Source: Earliella scabrosa (taxonomy: Eukaryota > Basidiomycota > Agaricomycetes > Polyporales > Polyporaceae). From it: a DNA stretch of 64,000 nt. This document shows positions 12,532 to 24,284 of the stretch, piece by piece; the stretch's first letter is position 1, and each line of letters begins with the position of its first letter. Below the pieces are notes generated by a model. That model had not been told where the DNA came from. It saw nothing but the letters and a program-made list of their open reading frames with translations, and ran no database searches. The translations under genes were made by a program, and so were the position numbers. The stretch spans positions 1 to 64,000 of the forward strand of contig JABYQQ010000016.1 of assembly GCA_022605405.1 (NCBI GenBank), read 5' to 3'.

Positions 12532-12641
12532 GTTTAGTGCTGGAGCCAAGGGGGCGGTCGAAGGAGAGAACCGCGAGCGGCGAAGGGAAGGCGGGGAGGA
12601 GGGAGAAAGAGTCGATGGCCAGCACTCGCACGGGCACGGCC

Positions 12642-12649
12642 CATATATA
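12642..12649 (-). promoter_or_regulatory. Probable TATA box of the glycoprotein gene
   Basis: The minus strand reads TATATATG about 110 bp upstream of the start codon at 12531. It lies in a GC-rich background and is the only TATA-like element in the 318-nt space between this gene and the HOP2 stop codon at 12850. Confidence 0.5.
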
Positions 12650-12849
12650 CTCCCCGCCTCGGGTTCGCACTCCGCAAACAGCCGGGCCCCTCACGACCGC
12701 CGTATTTTTCCCGTTTTTGGCGGGACGCACGGACCACTCTTCACGTGTAGCCTGCCGAGGCCGCTAAGCTCTCTCCGCCACCCCTCGCGCAGCTGTTCGA
12801 TTCCGCCCAAGCACGAAACCACAGCTCTCGATCAACACGCACGGCCACA

Positions 12850-14096
12850 TCACCTCCGTCGTTTTCCCAACACACTCCCGCTCGCACACAACGTCCCCCG
12901 CTCGAGCACGACGTGCTCCTGCGTGTCCAGCTCGACGCCCAGGTCCTCGCCCAGTTCCGTCGCCTGTTGAGGCGTCAGCGCATCCGTCGCGAGCGACCAG
13001 AACCTGCCCAAATCACGTCGTCAATCAGCCCAACCGACGCCAGAACGCAGCACGGAAAACAGAGACGTTACAGACGTGTTAAATATCTTCCGTCGCCGCA
13101 CCCACTCCGCCCGCCAACGCGTCCACTCCCCGTCCAGCTGCGCCGTTTCTTCTGCGGATATGAGGCGAGTGCCTGCCCGCAACGGCTCGAGGTGCGCCTG
13201 CGCCTTTCTGATCTGCGAGGCGCCGTCAGCAACCGGAGGCCCGCGCCTATATCCTCGGCAAACGATCGCCGCGCGTACGGAGAGCACAAGTCTCTCGAGC
13301 GTGCTCGTCCATCGCGCCCACCGCCTTTCTTTCTTGGATACCATATCGAGCACAACACCACTGTACATACAACGTACCGAAGTGGAGACTCTGTCGATCT
13401 CTGCTACGAGTTCGCTGTCGGTGGGCGTGTTCTTCAATTTCGCCAGTTCTGGGCCACAATATCCCAATGCTATTATTAGCTCACCCCGGCTATTCCGCCC
13501 TTGATAGGACGAGGTACGCGCACAGATGGCGCTGGCCGCAACTCACCTGCCCCGAGCGACTTGACCTCTGCAGCCAGCAACTTGTTCGCCTCGTCCGTCT
13601 CCTTGTACTCGGCCTCGAGTGCACCCAGCTTCTCCGCCGGCATGTCTTCCAGGTTCGCCTGATTCGCCACGAAGAACGTCGTCTTGCCTGCGTCCTCGTG
13701 TCAGCCTGCGGACCTCGTCGAGGTGGATGTATGCGCACCGCACGTCTTCTGGACAAGCTCTCCCTTCTCCGCAAGCGCGACGAGGATCTTCTGTGCGGCC
13801 GTCTTCGGAACTGCGCCCTTGAGGTTCGCGGCGACATCGACGGCGCCGAACGGTCGGTTCATCTGCGAGGCGGCGAGTATATGCGTCTGTAATGCGACCA
13901 GGCGGGATGTATACGTCTGCTACATACTCGTTTCATATATTCGAGCACCTTGTCTTCCGCTGGAGGAGTGCCCGGAACGTGTATGTGAGTATATGCGCGA
14001 GCGGAGAAGGACAGGTACGTCGAGGAAGCGGTACTGACCTTCCTTGCCTTTCAGCACTGCTGCTTTGGCTTCCGTCGTCTTCGCTTTTGTCGCCAT
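12850..14096 (-). CDS. HOP2: Homologous-pairing protein 2 (HOP2/TBPIP family)
   Basis: HOP2 works with MND1 in meiotic prophase to help Dmc1/Rad51 invade the homologous chromosome. Exons on the minus strand are 14096-14039, 13953-13928, 13862-13739, 13687-13547, 13448-13378, 13332-13279, 13212-13076 and 13003-12850; phases agree and give 254 residues. The N-terminal winged helix reads EDKVLEYMKR then MNRPFGAVDVAANLKGAVPK, followed by a coiled-coil region (EYKETDEANKLLAAEVKSL) and a C-terminal WTRWRAEWVRRRKIFNTFW segment typical of the family. The strand GKTTFFVANQ matches the conserved sheet edge of the winged helix. The exon around 13332-13279 has the least certain boundaries, since its upstream intron is only 45 nt. 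It shares a 198-bp spacer with the divergent model starting at 14295. Confidence 0.9.
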
Positions 14097-14294
14097 CGCG
14101 GAATCACAGTCTGCACGTTGCAGGCAAGCAGATGGCGGCGGAGGAAGGAGCGAAGTGACCACCGTCCAGACGCGCTCTGCAAGGGTCGCGTCTGTCACGT
14201 GCCTCGTTTTCGGCAACTTGCGTGGAGCCAGGGTTAGGGTCCATTCCACGCTGGCTCCCAGTGAATCCAGTCCGGAGTCTTGCAATTGGCTCAG

Positions 14295-14825
14295 ATGGAC
14301 GCGAAAGTCGCGGACGACTGCATCCTGGCCTACGTCAACGTGTCGCATTTGACACAAAGTTGGAGACCTCATCGATCGAGGAGGTGAGTACCCCCCCGAA
14401 TCTCCCGCGCGCCATCGTCTTCATCTCACGCCGGCGTCCTTAACCCTGACAGGTCTGCTGCGAGTCGTAGCTGTGCTCCTCGCTCTTCCGACCCACTCCG
14501 TTCTAGGTTCACCTTGGTCTCGCGTGTGACACCTCCTCCTCCTCTGATGGCCCCAATCTCACACAGGAGGTATGTCTTGGCACCGTCTCAGCACCGTCCC
14601 CGGTCTCACAGCCCCTCAGGCGTCCGCGTCAAGTCTCGCGTTCCATTCGGCGACATGCACTTTGCATCCCGCATCGGTTGCGTACCGGTGACATTGCCCT
14701 CGACGGTTCTAGAGTTCACAGGCGCGGTGGATAGGACACATGTCGTACGCATGCTCGCCTATACTCACCCCTCTCTGCCAAACCTGACGCGTACGGCGCC
14801 CCAGGCTGGCTGCTGCGTGTCTTAG
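14295..14825 (+). CDS. Hypothetical protein, two-exon model
   Basis: Exons 14295-14383 and 14453-14825 join in phase 2 to give 153 residues beginning MDAKVADDCILAYVNVSHL. The intron has a good GTGAGT donor and a CTGACAG acceptor. The product is rich in Ser, Pro and Arg and I recognise no domain. It starts 198 bp from the divergent HOP2 start, so the two may share a promoter. A further short intron inside exon 2 (near 14570) and further exons downstream are possible, since open stretches continue to about 15.2 kb. Evidence is limited to splice consistency and open frame; this could still be chance. Confidence 0.35.
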
Positions 14826-15978
14826 CCACTTACCGGGTTAATGACACAGACTCGTGGTCATCACTTCACCGCCTGTTGAGATGAACTCCACGACGTACAT
14901 CAGCCACATCAGCCGCATCCACCCACGAGATGAATCGATACAACCCTTGTCATACGAAGGATCTAAATGGACGCCTCGTCTCGGACTACGGTCTCTTGCC
15001 TGTAGTCCGTCCTCCACCCCGACTAGCCCTCAGGACTTCGACCGATCTGCGGTCGTCCGGACCTGGTCTCGCCTTCGACACCACGACTCGGATGGATCAG
15101 GAACTACACGTGGTCTATACGCACAGCCCGGCCGCAGTGAGCACGCGTTCCCTCCCTCCTCTCGTGCTTGTTTAACTCTCCTCCACAGTGTAGCCCCTTC
15201 TGCATCGTGATAGCCTCAGGGCGCGCTCGCGCTGCGTAATACAGACACAGACAACGACGACTCAAATGCCCACAGCAAACCCTCTTCGGTCTACGGTCTA
15301 CGCTCGAGATCTCTCCATGCTCCCTCCACGTTCGGTCGGGTCACCCGTGTCGAAATTAAGGTGGCAGGTGAGACACGCTACTACGTGTACTACGCGCCAC
15401 ACCTGTCCGTTGGAACTTACCGGCATACGCAGGCCAACGACGCGCTGTCCATTGGGTGGCGTATTGCAACGTGCGACTCCGATCGTGCTTCGCGCTGCAG
15501 CTGCGATCCTGGTCGAACGTCGTCAGGACAGCTGGTTGTGGAACCGCGTGCGTGCGCACTGCGAGAATGAAATGGAGCAGCACGCAAGACGGCAACCAAC
15601 CTAGATGACTTCGCTCCGCATCGCCCATAGCGTGCCGCTACTCCAATACCTTGTCGCCTGCCGTCGACGCTGTCAGGCGCGGGATTCTAACGGGCGTTGC
15701 GCGTGCGCCATCCGAGAAGCACCTCGAGCCGTGGTATTGGCAGATCTCCGAGGTAGGAAGACCCTCCCGGTCTACATGAGCACCGTCCTTGGCGCTGACA
15801 CTCAGTACACCAGGATACACGAACAGAAGGTAGCAAGTAGTATGCCGGTTGAGGAACGTACTGGAAGAAGAACAGGGATACGGCGGTGAAGTTCTCGAGA
15901 ACACTACCATGGCTACGGGCGTGGAACCTGCTGCTCCGCACGATACTCCTCACGATACTAGACGACGGAGTATGTACC
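14826..15978. other. Stretch without a supported gene
   Basis: About 1.15 kb between the hypothetical model and the F-box/WD40 stop codon. Overlapping plus-strand ORFs at 14854-15210 and 14930-15175 and others on the minus strand give no recognisable domain. They may be further exons of the 14295 model or decayed sequence. No repeat or RNA gene was seen. Confidence 0.3.
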
Positions 15979-18440
15979 CTATACCCTGTCCATCTGCATG
16001 AGGTCCGCAACGCGATGGACGTAGACCGAGCCGGCACGCGTTCCAGCTACGAGGTTCCGCCCGTTCGGAGTGAACGCGATATGGGTAGGGGCACCTCGTC
16101 CGCACTCGAACGTGGCGAGACATTCGCCGGTGCTCGTCCGCCACAGGCGCACGCAGCGATCGTCTCCGGCTGTTGCGACGTAGCCGCTGCAGGGGGAGAA
16201 GCATGCGTTGAGCACGAAGAGGTGGTCGTGGTGTATAAGCGAGACAGATAGGGCGCCGCTTGCGGTGTCGAAGATGTGTACGTGGGTTGCGTCCTTGGGG
16301 ACCCATAGCAGCTTCGTCCCATCGGGGGATAGTGCGGTCAAGATGGACTCTTTTAGGTCTTGTCTTCCCGAGATAGGCCGGAGCAGGATATGTCCCGCAT
16401 GGGGATTTGCCTTCGTCGACATGAAATTCCAGACAGTGAGCTCGCCACTGGACCACACGACAGTCAACCAGTAGTGGTTGTCATCAACGGAGAAGGCTGC
16501 TGTTAGTGCTTTCCCCAAAAGCGGCCGAGGGGAATGCAACACGGCCAACCTCTGGAAAGTGCTGCAGTCATCTACGACCACCTCGGATACATTTCCAGTG
16601 GCGATGTACCATCCATCGGGGGAGAAGATGGAGCATGTGGGCTCTCTGAAGCCAGTCACCGAATCCATGAGCAGTAATTTCTCATAGGTTTGTGCATCAC
16701 GTAGATTGATGCCCTCTTCTCCGCTGTGGTAGGCAAGCAGGCGGCGATCTGGAGACCACACGGTACTGAGTGAGGGGCTCATCATCATTTGGCCAACGCT
16801 CCATCTTGCGAGACGGACACCGCGAACCACGTCCCAAACCTTCACGTTGCCGTACCAGCCGTTGGAGGAAAGACGCAGGCTGTCTGGAGCGAATTGGAGA
16901 TGGTCTATGATGTCCGATTGAGCTCGCCAGTCGCGAACAGCCCGGATGGTGTCGTCCATATTACACCACAGTATGACGCAGCCATCCTTTGCGCCACTAG
17001 CTATCCACCGATTATCAGGGGAGACCGCAAGAGCTGATACAGGAAGATCATGGCCATATTCTAACTCGACTTCATCATCTACACAAGCGAGATTTATGAA
17101 ATCACTGCGGGGCCTGGGTACTAGTCTCAAGTCGACGTACCAGCGGTGCAGTGGACAGCCATCCTGTTCCCTTTGCGGAGGGCCGGAAACAATTCGTCGA
17201 GTGTGTTTTTCCAGAATATATCCCGTCTCCGTTGTCCGCCGCGGACCGAAAACAAGATGTATTCCAGCGGAGTCGAGAGGATGAACTGTTCAAGCCGGCT
17301 GCATGCCTTTGCAACGCTTGCCTTGTTATAAACGACATGAGAGCTGAACCGGTAGAAATCCGCGTAGTGCAGCTGGATAGTGAGCTTTTTGAACGAGCTC
17401 TGACTTTCTAGAATGTCCGTCGTTCGTTGGATCGCGTTCGCAAAGAAGCCTGTAAGCCCTCTCCGAGGACGCCGGTATATAAAGCGTACGGAAATCGTCA
17501 ATGAGTGTAGAGACTTTGACTTGGCGAGCCATTTGCATGTGGTCTTTACCAGTAGGAGGGAAGTTAGCTCAAGGGCTTGGGCGATGAAGGAGTTTGCACG
17601 GACCATTCACAGATGCAGTGTCTATAGTGAGGTCAACCAATCGAGCGAGGTTGAACATCCGTAAGAAGATATTCATAACATCGATCACCACTCCCTCCAT
17701 CTTCCTTATGCATCAGCTCATTCAAGTTGTAACAGCCCAACGAGGACACTTACGGATAGACAAACAATGTTGTTGTGGGACAGACGGTCAAAGGCGTGAT
17801 GCGTCAAGCGTGCATGGAGACCGTCGAGCTTGGTGAAGTAGACATCAACACAGCCTAAGCGGCGTATTGCGGGGAATGAGCAGACCAACATCGCGCAGTC
17901 TTTAGGGCTTGGAAAGGTGACCCGGCGACCTAGACGCAACTCTTGCACCATCTCTGCGTGCATCCGCATGCATTTCAAGGCTCGAGCATTCCATAGGAGC
18001 AGTGGAGCACTGCTACGCATCTCGTCTTCTTCGTTGACACGTTTTTGAGTATCGACCTCGCGCTCATCTACTCCCTCGGCCGTCTGCGTATCTGGCAGCG
18101 GTGGACCACGGATAACCCAACGTCTGAGCCGAGGGAGCCGGGACAAGAGCGGCACGGGTACCATCTCAGCGAGATGCTGCGAGCTCCGCTCGTGTACCTG
18201 AGGCTCGATTGCAATGGATTGTACCAGGGCAGGGAGTCCGAGGTGTTCTTCATGTTCCACGGCATGATACAGCGCGTACAACTCGTCCTTGGTGCGGATG
18301 CGGATCGCCGAAAAGAGATGATACCGGCTCCGGGGCAGCCATCGACGGCACGTCAGGGAACAAGAGCGCAAGGCAGAGAAGTTGTCGCTGAGTTGATCTA
18401 TGACCTGCTCCTCGAGCTCGAGATGGAGAGGGGAATTCAT
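15979..18440 (-). CDS. F-box/LRR-like protein joined to WD40 repeats
   Basis: Exon 1 (18440-17754) starts MNSPLHLELEEQVIDQLSDN and carries an F-box (ALRSCSLTCRRWLPRSRYH), the Skp1-binding element of SCF ubiquitin ligases. Exon 2 starts at 17700 (MEGVVIDVMNIFL). Exon 3 ends at 17141 with the usual fungal F-box C-terminus (ELFPALRKGNRMAVHCT). A 62-nt GTACGT...TGTGTAG intron (17140-17079) then leads in phase 1 into exon 4 (17078-15979), which encodes about six or seven WD40 blades such as ALAVSPDNRWIASGAKDG and TAGDDRCVRLWRTSTGECL. The WD40 frame has no ATG of its own near its start, which supports one gene of about 772 residues. Between exons 2 and 3 the frame must shift near 17603: either a 28-nt intron, shorter than expected, or a 1-nt indel. 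Two separate genes remain possible. Confidence 0.65.
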
Positions 18441-20542
18441 GGAGCGGTGATATGGCGGTCGATAGAGAGACGTGCGAACAGGATTCGAGAAGAGCATCGG
18501 CACTTATGAGCGCCACGAACATATCACGCAGCTTCTTGGGCGCGGCCACACGTGGTATGGTATATTCAGTGCATATACATGGCACCGGAAGATGGAGGTA
18601 TATGTAGGCCCAGCACGAGGCAAGGACACGGATACCTGGTTCGCGTATTGAGACTGCAGTGCCTGCCCCCGTGCCCACTCAAGGCTCCTGCCGGGCGTCG
18701 TCACCTCTTCCGGCCTGGACATCGGGGAGCCTATTTGTCATGACATGATTCCAGACCTTCGGTAGGGGTGGCCATGGCGTCTCTGACGTGCTTGAGGCAC
18801 ATCCGCGTACCTCAGGATACAGTAGGGATGCTAACTTTTTGCGAAAGTCGGACTTGCGCGATGAAGTCTTCCCTAGTCGCTGTCGGTGGCTAGTCGCTGT
18901 GCCCGGGATCGTCCTCGTAGATGTGTTGAGACGTGGACTTATACGTGGCGTACATATGTGCGGTGCTCGTGCTGCTATATCCTACGCGCTGCTGACTCAG
19001 CCTCGCCTACTCCAGCGAGTGGACAGAAGAGGGCGGACGGCCAGCTCGCGCCGGGACCGACGTCCAGAGTCAGTGTAGAAAGCAACGTGAAAGATGTATT
19101 GCAGCAAGAACCATATGCACGTTGGGTCAAGGAAGAACAATTACGAGAGCGCGGGGCTACAAACGACCGTGCTTGTTCTCGAGGAGGCAGACGATGTAGA
19201 AGGCAACACATGATAAGTACGCACCATAGTGTATCCGAGCAAACATGCCGCGATGTGCTTCGTCGAGGCAGGTGCCCAGATTGACGATATCTAGATAGTG
19301 TAGGGTTGACAAATGTCAGCATTGCTGATAGGGAAAACGACACCGCGGTGCATGAAGAGGCTCGCAAGCGACGGATGATGCCCCTTATACCCTATGACAT
19401 TGCAGCAAGAGACGAGACTGCGCATGGCGGCGCAGAACACAGGCGACCATATGTCGTCTGCACAGCGACAGTCGATTTCGGCTGGTGGTGCGTGCGGCTG
19501 CACGACGGGTTGTGGGAGTTCGATAGGGACTCCAAAGCGCAGCAACGATTGTCGTTGCCGCGAACGTCTGCTCTTAAGCATAGGATCAGACGTGGAACGT
19601 CCTGCTGCAACATGCAGCAGGTTCGAATTCGGAGTCGTTTCAAGCAATCTGTCCGTCGTCGACGCGACGCTCAGGAGAGCATAGACCCCGTGGATGTATT
19701 TCGATGCCGCTATCGCAGGAGACGGCCAACACTCCCGCTCGTAAAACCATGAATGGCACTCGCGATAGGACGATAGGGCAGATCCAGCAGCTCACTCGTC
19801 GGGCACCATATGGGAACACATAGATGGACTCACCCAGATCATCGATGCTTTGAGTGCATGGTGGTACCCCGGGCACGGTAGGGGCGTGTCACATACTCGA
19901 GCAGTGAACTCGGTCGTGCCCAATCGTGGGGGGATGCAGAGATCTGTGGTGAGGTACGAAGAGGTAGAGATGACCACATACGAATGATGGAGGACAGGAG
20001 GATGTGGTGGAGGCAGGATATCCAGAACGATGCTGGACATGGCCGTCTCCGACTGGCGACGTCGAGCACGCGGCATGCCCTGCCTGTCTTTTGTGAGAAA
20101 GCCGTCTTCGTTGTTGGTGATGCAGCCAAGAACCTGGGCATGCGTTTTCTGGAGCAAGCTGTGGAGGATGTCTCACCGAAATTGGTCCTCCAGGCGGAGC
20201 TTGAGCGGAGCTCAAAATCATCGCGTTTGAGCTCAAGCGCTCAAGCTCTGGGCTACACCAGTCTTCTTTAGTTGTCCCCAAAAGCTTGACCAACGTTGAA
20301 CTTGCATGCCATCGTCGGGCCAAACCCACGCAGCAACTACTCATACCTGAACCTGGGACGCGCCCGCATGCACCAAGCTGCACACTCGTCGTCATACACT
20401 CCCCACTCCTCGCGTGCCAGTGCTCGCCCATCGCAGAAGACGTCGAGATTGATAACAGGGTCGAGAGGTGCGTTTACTTACTCCTTCGCTACGCGTTGGG
20501 ATCAGTTGCGGGAGGGGCAGACTCCTTGGACGTGCGTCGAAG
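18441..20542. other. Stretch with only ambiguous ORFs
   Basis: About 2.1 kb. The minus strand has a long open segment at about 19291-19785 (contains WFYERECWPSP and SKYIHGVYALLSVAS) that could be exons of an unrecognised gene, and another at 19792-20157. I could not join them with convincing splice sites or find a start. The plus strand at 20186-20270 has a local inverted repeat built from gagctcaa and ttgagctc units. No known domain, RNA gene or transposon end was seen. Confidence 0.3.
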
Positions 20543-22425
20543 ATGGACACGCTCACCTTGAAGAACGGAGGGGCCGATGTTGAGCAGACACTCGTCTGTG
20601 AGTCCGAATTCCAGCACCCCGCTCCTTCCTTCTCACCAGCCGTCAGAGTGTGGACACGTCTAGCTCCTGCGCGCGGGACAGAGGCATCATCGCAGTCGCA
20701 GTTTTCGCCGTCTCGTCGTTCCTCCGTGTGGTTCAAGAGGATCTTCGCCGTGATGGCTGGGAGGACAGAGCTTCATCTCCACAGCATTCATGTGCGTCTC
20801 GTTCTCTTGCCTCGTCTGGTGTCGTCTTGTGTGCTGAGTCTTCGCTCGGTGTAGTCGCACGCCGCCGTCGAAGAAGGAGATCCAGACGATTCAGGCGTTC
20901 GGGGAGACTTCGAGGGGTATCCGCGTCATCAACGCGTGCCGCCTCCTTCTCCCCGCAGGTGCCAGCAGTGCACCAAGTGCTATATATACGCTATGGTGCG
21001 TCTGGACATCTCAGTGCTGCAGATGCAGCTGACGCTGTTTGCTCAGTAACGTTAGCTGCTCAAATATCGAAATATTGAGACACGGATCCTTTTCATCCCG
21101 CGCCTCATGTTGTATCTCGCGTCGCACTGGACCGCCCATGAACAATGCCGTCCCTCTACTGACCGCAGCGACTCGGTCCTCGAGACGCTCACTTCGGCAG
21201 TGGGCACATCAGTTGATTTGGAGACTTCGAGCCGGTAAGCCTTCCTCCTTGCCCTGGAACAAGTCGGCAAGTCGTTTGCTTACGGATGGAAATATAGATG
21301 CAGAAGTGCCCAAGATCCCTGGCCGGCCGCTGCCGGAGAGCGAGAAGGGCGTTGCCCTCACGCCGTCCGCGGGGCATCTCAAGCCGTGGTATTCTGAGAG
21401 GGATTCGCAACCGAGCATGGCGACGGACGAGGTGCGTGCATCCATGCATCAACTCAGCATACTCGTGCTTGCCCCCGAATCCCCGACCTCGCGCGAAGGT
21501 CAGCTCACGCCCCGCTCACGTCCATCAACTCGCAGCGCAGCCCCCCTTCGTTCAGCAGTAGCACCCAGCGTCGCGATCCCGGTCTCGCGCTGAACGTGTC
21601 CCTTCCGTGTCCGCGCTGACGAGCGCGACCGTCAGCACCGTCCCAAATGCGTGTGCGCAGGGCTGGAACTCCTCCGACCGAGGAATGCGGAGCGCGAGAT
21701 GGAGGGAAGCGAGACGCCAGCCAGCATGCACGGCGGGCCCCTCGAGTATGGTTGCGTGGAGATGCTTTCAACTAGAAGGACGGAGATCGCGGAGGTTCAG
21801 AGGGCGCGCGGAGGAGGGGCAGGGAGCGCGAAATTTTGGGTTGATATCCAGGCTGCGGCTTGTGCTGGCTATGGGCAGGAGCGAACGCGGTGGTGAGTGC
21901 TGGATTTGTTGTACTGCTGTGCGAGTGTTCATCTGTGCGTCAGGGTGTAAGGCGGTAGCTTCCGTGAATGCCGCGCGCAAGCTCGAGACTGCGTGTAATG
22001 ATCGCTCCCGCAACCATCACTACCCTGCGTATTCAGCCGCCGTCCGGCGGTACACATCACTGTAAAGGGCGACGAGAACGCTGCCGAACTGCTCAAAGCA
22101 ACCAACACAATACTGGCAAGCCGAAGACACGAGGTACAGTGCTGTATTGGTGGCACTCACCCTCCACTCTACTGATGCTCTTTCAGGTCGGCTCGAGAAT
22201 CTCGTAAGAGCATGTTTCCGCGCCGTACTTGCTCACCTCGACACCGTCGCCGAACGCGACGCCGTCCTCCGCACCAGGTCGACTCGGATCACATGGTCAT
22301 CGTCATGTGGGCGCTTCGCTATCCAACCCAAGCGATCCCCGTCCGGATCCACCGCTACATACATCTTGTGCTCTTACTTTCCTGCGTGCGTCCCCGCCTT
22401 GTCTTCTGCTCTTCTTATTTCTTGA
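20543..22425 (+). CDS. Hypothetical multi-exon protein
   Basis: A ten-exon model with every junction in phase: 20543-20597, 20664-20791, 20855-20916, 20959-20995, 21056-21234, 21272-21431, 21536-21595, 21636-21892, 21982-22133 and 22187-22425, giving 442 residues. It starts MDTLTLKNGGADVEQTLV. Recognisable only in composition: an acidic patch (AAVEEGDPDDSG), a small cysteine cluster (EGCQQCTKCY) completed across an intron, and a leucine-rich helix-like stretch (RLENLVRACFRAVLAHLD). I know no family for it. The donor sites at 20598, 20792 and 21893 are strong; the 37-nt intron at 21235-21271 is suspiciously short and the 3' exons are the least secure. The gene could extend beyond 22425, because open plus-strand segments continue to 23426. 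Confidence 0.4.
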
Positions 22426-24284
22426 CCCTCGACACGTTCATTCCTACTGATCCACGCGCCGCTACAAGACGTCCGACGGTTATGTGCTAGTCACCTCGCA
22501 TCCACCGTCCTGTACACCCATCCACAGTGACAGTCCTCCCTCCGGGCAGAGCATTCACGATCCCCCGGCCCATGCGCGCCAAGCTCAGCGTCCTGGACGT
22601 GGTCTGGCCCAAACGCTGGCTGATCAATCGATTACCTCTAGAGAACTCAGCCTCGCCCTTTAAAACATGGCGCTCTCCTCAGAGCGCTCCCCCAGAGCTT
22701 GAGCACTGTCGAGACCGTGATTTGCGCTCAACTCCGTTTCTACCGTCGCTGTCATCCTCTTCAACTTCACGTTCCAGCCGCTTCTGTGCGCTCCCTGGGA
22801 CACGCGCGCGACCGCACCCCCGGCCGGGTGCTCTCCCATGACGAGCGGGTCTGAACCCGAGCCCGTCCACTTTGTTGGAAAAAGTGATCGACTGGACGCC
22901 CCACGATCTTCGGCCATCGACCATGGTCCCAACACATGTGCCCGATGCGGGGGAAAGTCTCCTGCCATGCGCTCTAAGTGCGCTTTCAAGTCGCTGGCAG
23001 TGCCGACGTCCTGTTCGGCTACTTGCCGCTACGATACTCCCCCTTCTCGCTAGATGTTGGATGCCCAAACCGACATTAAGCAAGGATCCTCGCCCACACT
23101 TGATCCATACGATCCGTCGGATGAGCTCATCCTCCGGCACTCGTGACGTCTGTTTCGGCCTCAGCGTCATTCGTAGTGCTGGTTCGACGTCTCATCGCTG
23201 CGACGTCTTGGCCGACCCAACTGTCATCCACCGGGGAATTCGCGCAACGCTCGCTGCCTTCGTGGTCCCAATCTGGGGCTGGTCTTGCGAAGATGTTATC
23301 CTAATTGACTGCCTCTCGCACGCCGGACGCTCAACGTCACTCGACGCACTCTGTCCTTTCCTCGCTGGCATAACTGTGGATCATCGTTGTATCGTCATCG
23401 TCGGTCATACACAAGTGCTATCCTGATCCCAGCGAGATCGTCCATCAGCGCGGCGGGCATGCAGGGAGCAATTTCCAGCTCGTCACGAGGGCGGAGCGAT
23501 GGAAACGGAATGCGATTGTGAGAGGAGAAGGAAGGCGAGAGGACAGGAGGGAAGTGAGGAGAGTTGTCCATGTTCTACTCGCAGTGTGACGCTACGAGTG
23601 TATCACAAGGGATTGGCGACATCATGATTCGGATTCGGAGCGTATACTGAGGAATAGCGACAGGGAACTCGACGAGTTAATCATGAAAGTATCATGAGAC
23701 GGGCTTGAAGATAGCGACCGAAATGTGTGTGTGTAGGGGGGGTGTTTACGTTGTTGGGGTTCCGGACTGTTGGTGAACTTGGGGTGGTAGTGATGAATGA
23801 GGATGGCTCTCCCTAAGAAAGCTGGCAAAGCCGTGGCCGAAGCGAGGACATGGATGTGACATAATCAGCGACGGCAACCTTCGTTGAGCAGAGTTTCACG
23901 GTCGTGAGGGACTCAGTCAACTTGGCCGCGCTGATCCCGTCGAATGAGTCGGAATGACGGAACACCCTATGCGACTTCCCGAGAGCCATGATTCCGGAGG
24001 AGGTGTGGACGTGATAGGAACGCCCGGACCCAGATTTGACAGTAAGTATAACTTGAAAGATGATGAGAATGACCAGAGCCTTGACGAAGTGGGAGTCATG
24101 ATACATTTTAAGGCAGGTTGTGAATTTGATCTTGGGCGAGACTGAAGAATTACGAAAGCTAGCGAGGGCCTCCGATAAGACATGTACTGGTGTCTGGTGG
24201 ACTTGCCGCGTTGTCAGAGGAGGACAGGATATGATGTAATATTTGACGCACCACCGGTACTACTATGTCTCTTTGCTATGACAA
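22426..24284. other. Stretch with unassigned open frames
   Basis: About 1.86 kb. Plus-strand open segments at 22527-22841 and 22872-23426 (184 codons, no ATG at the start) and minus-strand segments at 22679-23170 overlap each other, so strand cannot be decided by eye. They may be distal exons of the 20543 model. From about 23430 to 24284 I see only short ORFs, probably 3' sequence of the F-box-like gene. Confidence 0.3.

Noticed and set aside
470..14096. PMS1-like gene and HOP2 as a functional DNA-recombination cluster
   Set aside because: They are about 8 kb apart with unrelated lipid and cell-surface genes between them; nuclear fungal genes are rarely arranged by function in this way.
17079..17130. 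Independent WD40 gene starting at 17130
   Set aside because: The apparent first codon is TTG, not ATG, and the segment lies within a well-formed intron that joins the F-box part to the WD40 part.
17576..17610. 35-nt intron in the F-box/WD40 gene
   Set aside because: GTGAATG to CCCAAG gives the wrong phase and leads to a stop. Only a 28-nt intron (17603-17576) or an indel restores the frame.
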